Below are positions 5,243 through 6,446 of a DNA stretch of 6,446 nt, piece by piece. Position numbers and translations under genes: made by a program. Positions within the stretch are counted from its first letter, which is position 1. Every line of letters starts with the position of its first letter. The stretch comes from Desulfamplus sp. (lineage in GTDB: Bacteria; Desulfobacterota; Desulfobacteria; Desulfobacterales; Desulfobacteraceae), in NCBI GenBank assembly GCA_015232935.1, contig JADFYT010000138.1, positions 1-6,446 of the forward strand, given 5' to 3'. The notes beneath the pieces are model-generated. The model had not been told where the DNA came from, did not search any database, and saw nothing but the letters and a program-made list of their open reading frames with translations.

Positions 5243-6446
5243 TTAAAGTTTATGCTTTAAAGAATACTCTTCTTGCTCCACAACAGGGTTAGTTATGTTC
5301 ATAGAGAGTTCTCTTCTGGCAGTTCTGTTCCACTGTCTGTTGACCATAGCGACCTGCTGCAGAAAGGAGTTTCTAAATTTTTTGGGCAGAGGATCTCCAT
5401 GCGGCAATTTAAGTTTCCGGTAATCCACATATTTGTTATTTACCATGAATCTTAAATCAAGATGTGGCCCTGTAGCATAACCTGTCATACCAACGTATCC
5501 TATTACATCCCCTTTGGAAACTTTTTTGTTAACTTTAATCGAAGGATGAAAATGCGACATATGCATATATTCGCTTATACCCGTACCAGGATGTTTTATC
5601 TTTAAGTGATTACCGGTAGATGAAGAGTAGTCTTTGCAGATCACGATACCATCCCCTACGCTCTTTATGGGAGTTCCCTTGGGTGCAGCATAATCAATGC
5701 CGGGATGAGGTTGATATATCTGTTTTATAGGATGAAATCGCCTTGTTGAAAATCCGGAAGATATCTCTCTGTATTTAAGAGGTGCTTTAAGAAATGATGA
5801 CTCAAGGCTGTTGCCCTTTTCATCATAATACCCTGATTTGCCATTATAGGCAAAACGATACGCATGATAGGTTTTTTTACTTGAGGTGACTATAACAGCG
5901 GTTATAACACCTTTTTTTGTCCGCTTTCCATTTACATATTTTTCCTGATATGCAACTTGAACCATATCACCCTTACGAATACCGGACAATGCTGAAGTAT
6001 TCTTGAAAATTGAGGAAAGCTGGTTGATCAACTTCTTGTTGAGCCCCATCCTGGTGAGAGTTTTATGAAGGCTGGTTTTAATAATTCCTGACACCTGTCT
6101 GATTTTGACATCAGAATCTCTTCTGTTGGCTGCATCTGGTATTGAGTTGCTATCAGTTTTCCCACTTTGTTTCAGATCAACTTTACTGCTTTGTTTTAAG
6201 CTGACTTTGGTTGTCGTAGTACTTTCTTTATCGCTGTCTTTATAACTTGATCCGGAAGAGTCATTATTATTTACGTCACTGGAAATTGGTAGGATTACAT
6301 ATTTATTTGAATCTCTTTCGTAAATCAGATAACTTGCCTTTTTTCCGGAATTTTTCTGACTTATAATGCTGTATTGCTGACCAGCCTTTATTTGACGTAC
6401 ATTGAATGTTTTTTTATTTTTCTTTGCGAATTCAAAAATATCAGCG
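5243..6446 (-). CDS. MepM-like M23 family peptidoglycan endopeptidase, 5' end off the window
   Basis: A probable periplasmic zinc metallopeptidase that cleaves peptide cross-links in peptidoglycan. The frame is open to the window edge, giving 400 visible residues. The GTG at 6094 is therefore internal, not the start. Order from the edge: an OapA/LysM-like domain (about 6445-6287, with IKAGQQYSII); a Ser/Thr/Lys/Asp-rich linker (about 6286-6110); a second domain starting VSGIIKTSL (from 6094) with the GYYDEKG motif typical of MepM-type proteins; then the M23 domain. Catalytic elements: HPGID with His at 5707-5705 and Asp at 5695-5693, YMHMS with His at 5563-5561, and GPHLD with His at 5464-5462. 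In this last motif Asp (5458-5456) replaces the zinc-binding second His of the usual HxH. The N-terminal signal or anchor is not visible. No good terminator follows the stop; an AACTTC/GAAGTT hairpin (5224-5244) overlaps it without a U-run. Confidence 0.92.
   Translation of the reverse strand, partial: ADIFEFAKKNKKTFNVRQIKAGQQYSIISQKNSGKKASYLIYERDSNKYVILPISSDVNNNDSSGSSYKDSDKESTTTTKVSLKQSSKVDLKQSGKTDSNSIPDAANRRDSDVKIRQVSGIIKTSLHKTLTRMGLNKKLINQLSSIFKNTSALSGIRKGDMVQVAYQEKYVNGKRTKKGVITAVIVTSSKKTYHAYRFAYNGKSGYYDEKGNSLESSFLKAPLKYREISSGFSTRRFHPIKQIYQPHPGIDYAAPKGTPIKSVGDGIVICKDYSSSTGNHLKIKHPGTGISEYMHMSHFHPSIKVNKKVSKGDVIGYVGMTGYATGPHLDLRFMVNNKYVDYRKLKLPHGDPLPKKFRNSFLQQVAMVNRQWNRTARRELSMNITNPVVEQEEYSLKHKL
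6161..6208 (-). repeat. Two-unit tandem repeat in the M23 protein linker
   Basis: Two adjacent 24-nt units encode KVSLKQSS (6208-6185) and KVDLKQSG (6184-6161), identical at six of eight residues but only about 15 of 24 bases. The repeat lies in the low-complexity linker between the two N-terminal domains and the catalytic part, which is much longer than the short linker I expect in MepM-like proteins. Confidence 0.6.

Noticed and set aside
5273..5455. 60-codon plus-strand ORF
   Set aside because: It lies antisense inside the clearly coding M23 gene.
6092..6094. GTG as start of the M23 gene
   Set aside because: The same frame remains open to the window edge and encodes a recognisable OapA/LysM-like domain upstream, so this GTG is an internal Val.
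1..6446. CRISPR array, tRNA or rRNA genes
   Set aside because: No regularly spaced repeats, tRNA cloverleaf or rRNA-like sequence was seen.

Overview
The window looks like a low-to-mid GC member of the Desulfobacterota, probably a Desulfobacteraceae-like anaerobe. This is inferred from three things: a LivHMGF transporter placed directly before a phenylacetate-CoA-ligase-like gene, the sequence style of the M23 peptidase, and a candidate selenoprotein with a bacterial SECIS hairpin. The species is not identifiable by reading alone.

Left two thirds, plus strand (2-4594): a probable operon. It holds the 3' part of livH, then complete livM, livG and livF, which are the two permeases and two ATPases of a HAAT-type (branched-chain amino acid / amide / aromatic acid) ABC importer. 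A PaaK-type acyl-CoA ligase homologue with a strong Shine-Dalgarno follows 23 bp after livF. No substrate-binding protein lies inside the window. The ligase is unusual: its nucleotide-binding loop is divergent, and it stops just before the usual C-terminal catalytic-lysine segment. The 19 codons after its TAA still faintly resemble that segment.

Middle (4595-5242): this apparently empty 648 bp region holds the most interesting signal. On the minus strand, at 4969-4784, a perfect Shine-Dalgarno (GGAGGA) precedes a 61-codon reading frame interrupted only by one in-frame UGA (4882-4880). Starting 10 nt after that UGA is a 6-bp stem capped by an AGGU loop, so the loop lies 16 nt downstream, as in bacterial SECIS elements. 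The product would be a one-TM small protein with a membrane-proximal Sec-x4-Cys motif. Gene callers would miss it or truncate it at 29 residues. It sits between two inverted copies of a 12-bp repeat with a further shared 7-bp block. Beyond that, at 5050-5208, is a stretch dense in hairpins that may be a structured RNA or the decayed end of an IS200/IS605-type element.

Right (5243-6446), minus strand: the C-terminal 400 residues of a MepM-like M23 peptidoglycan endopeptidase, whose 5' end lies outside the window. It has a long low-complexity linker and an H-x-D where the M23 family usually has H-x-H.

The plus-strand operon and the minus-strand genes converge within 4595-4784, with only a weak terminator candidate between them.
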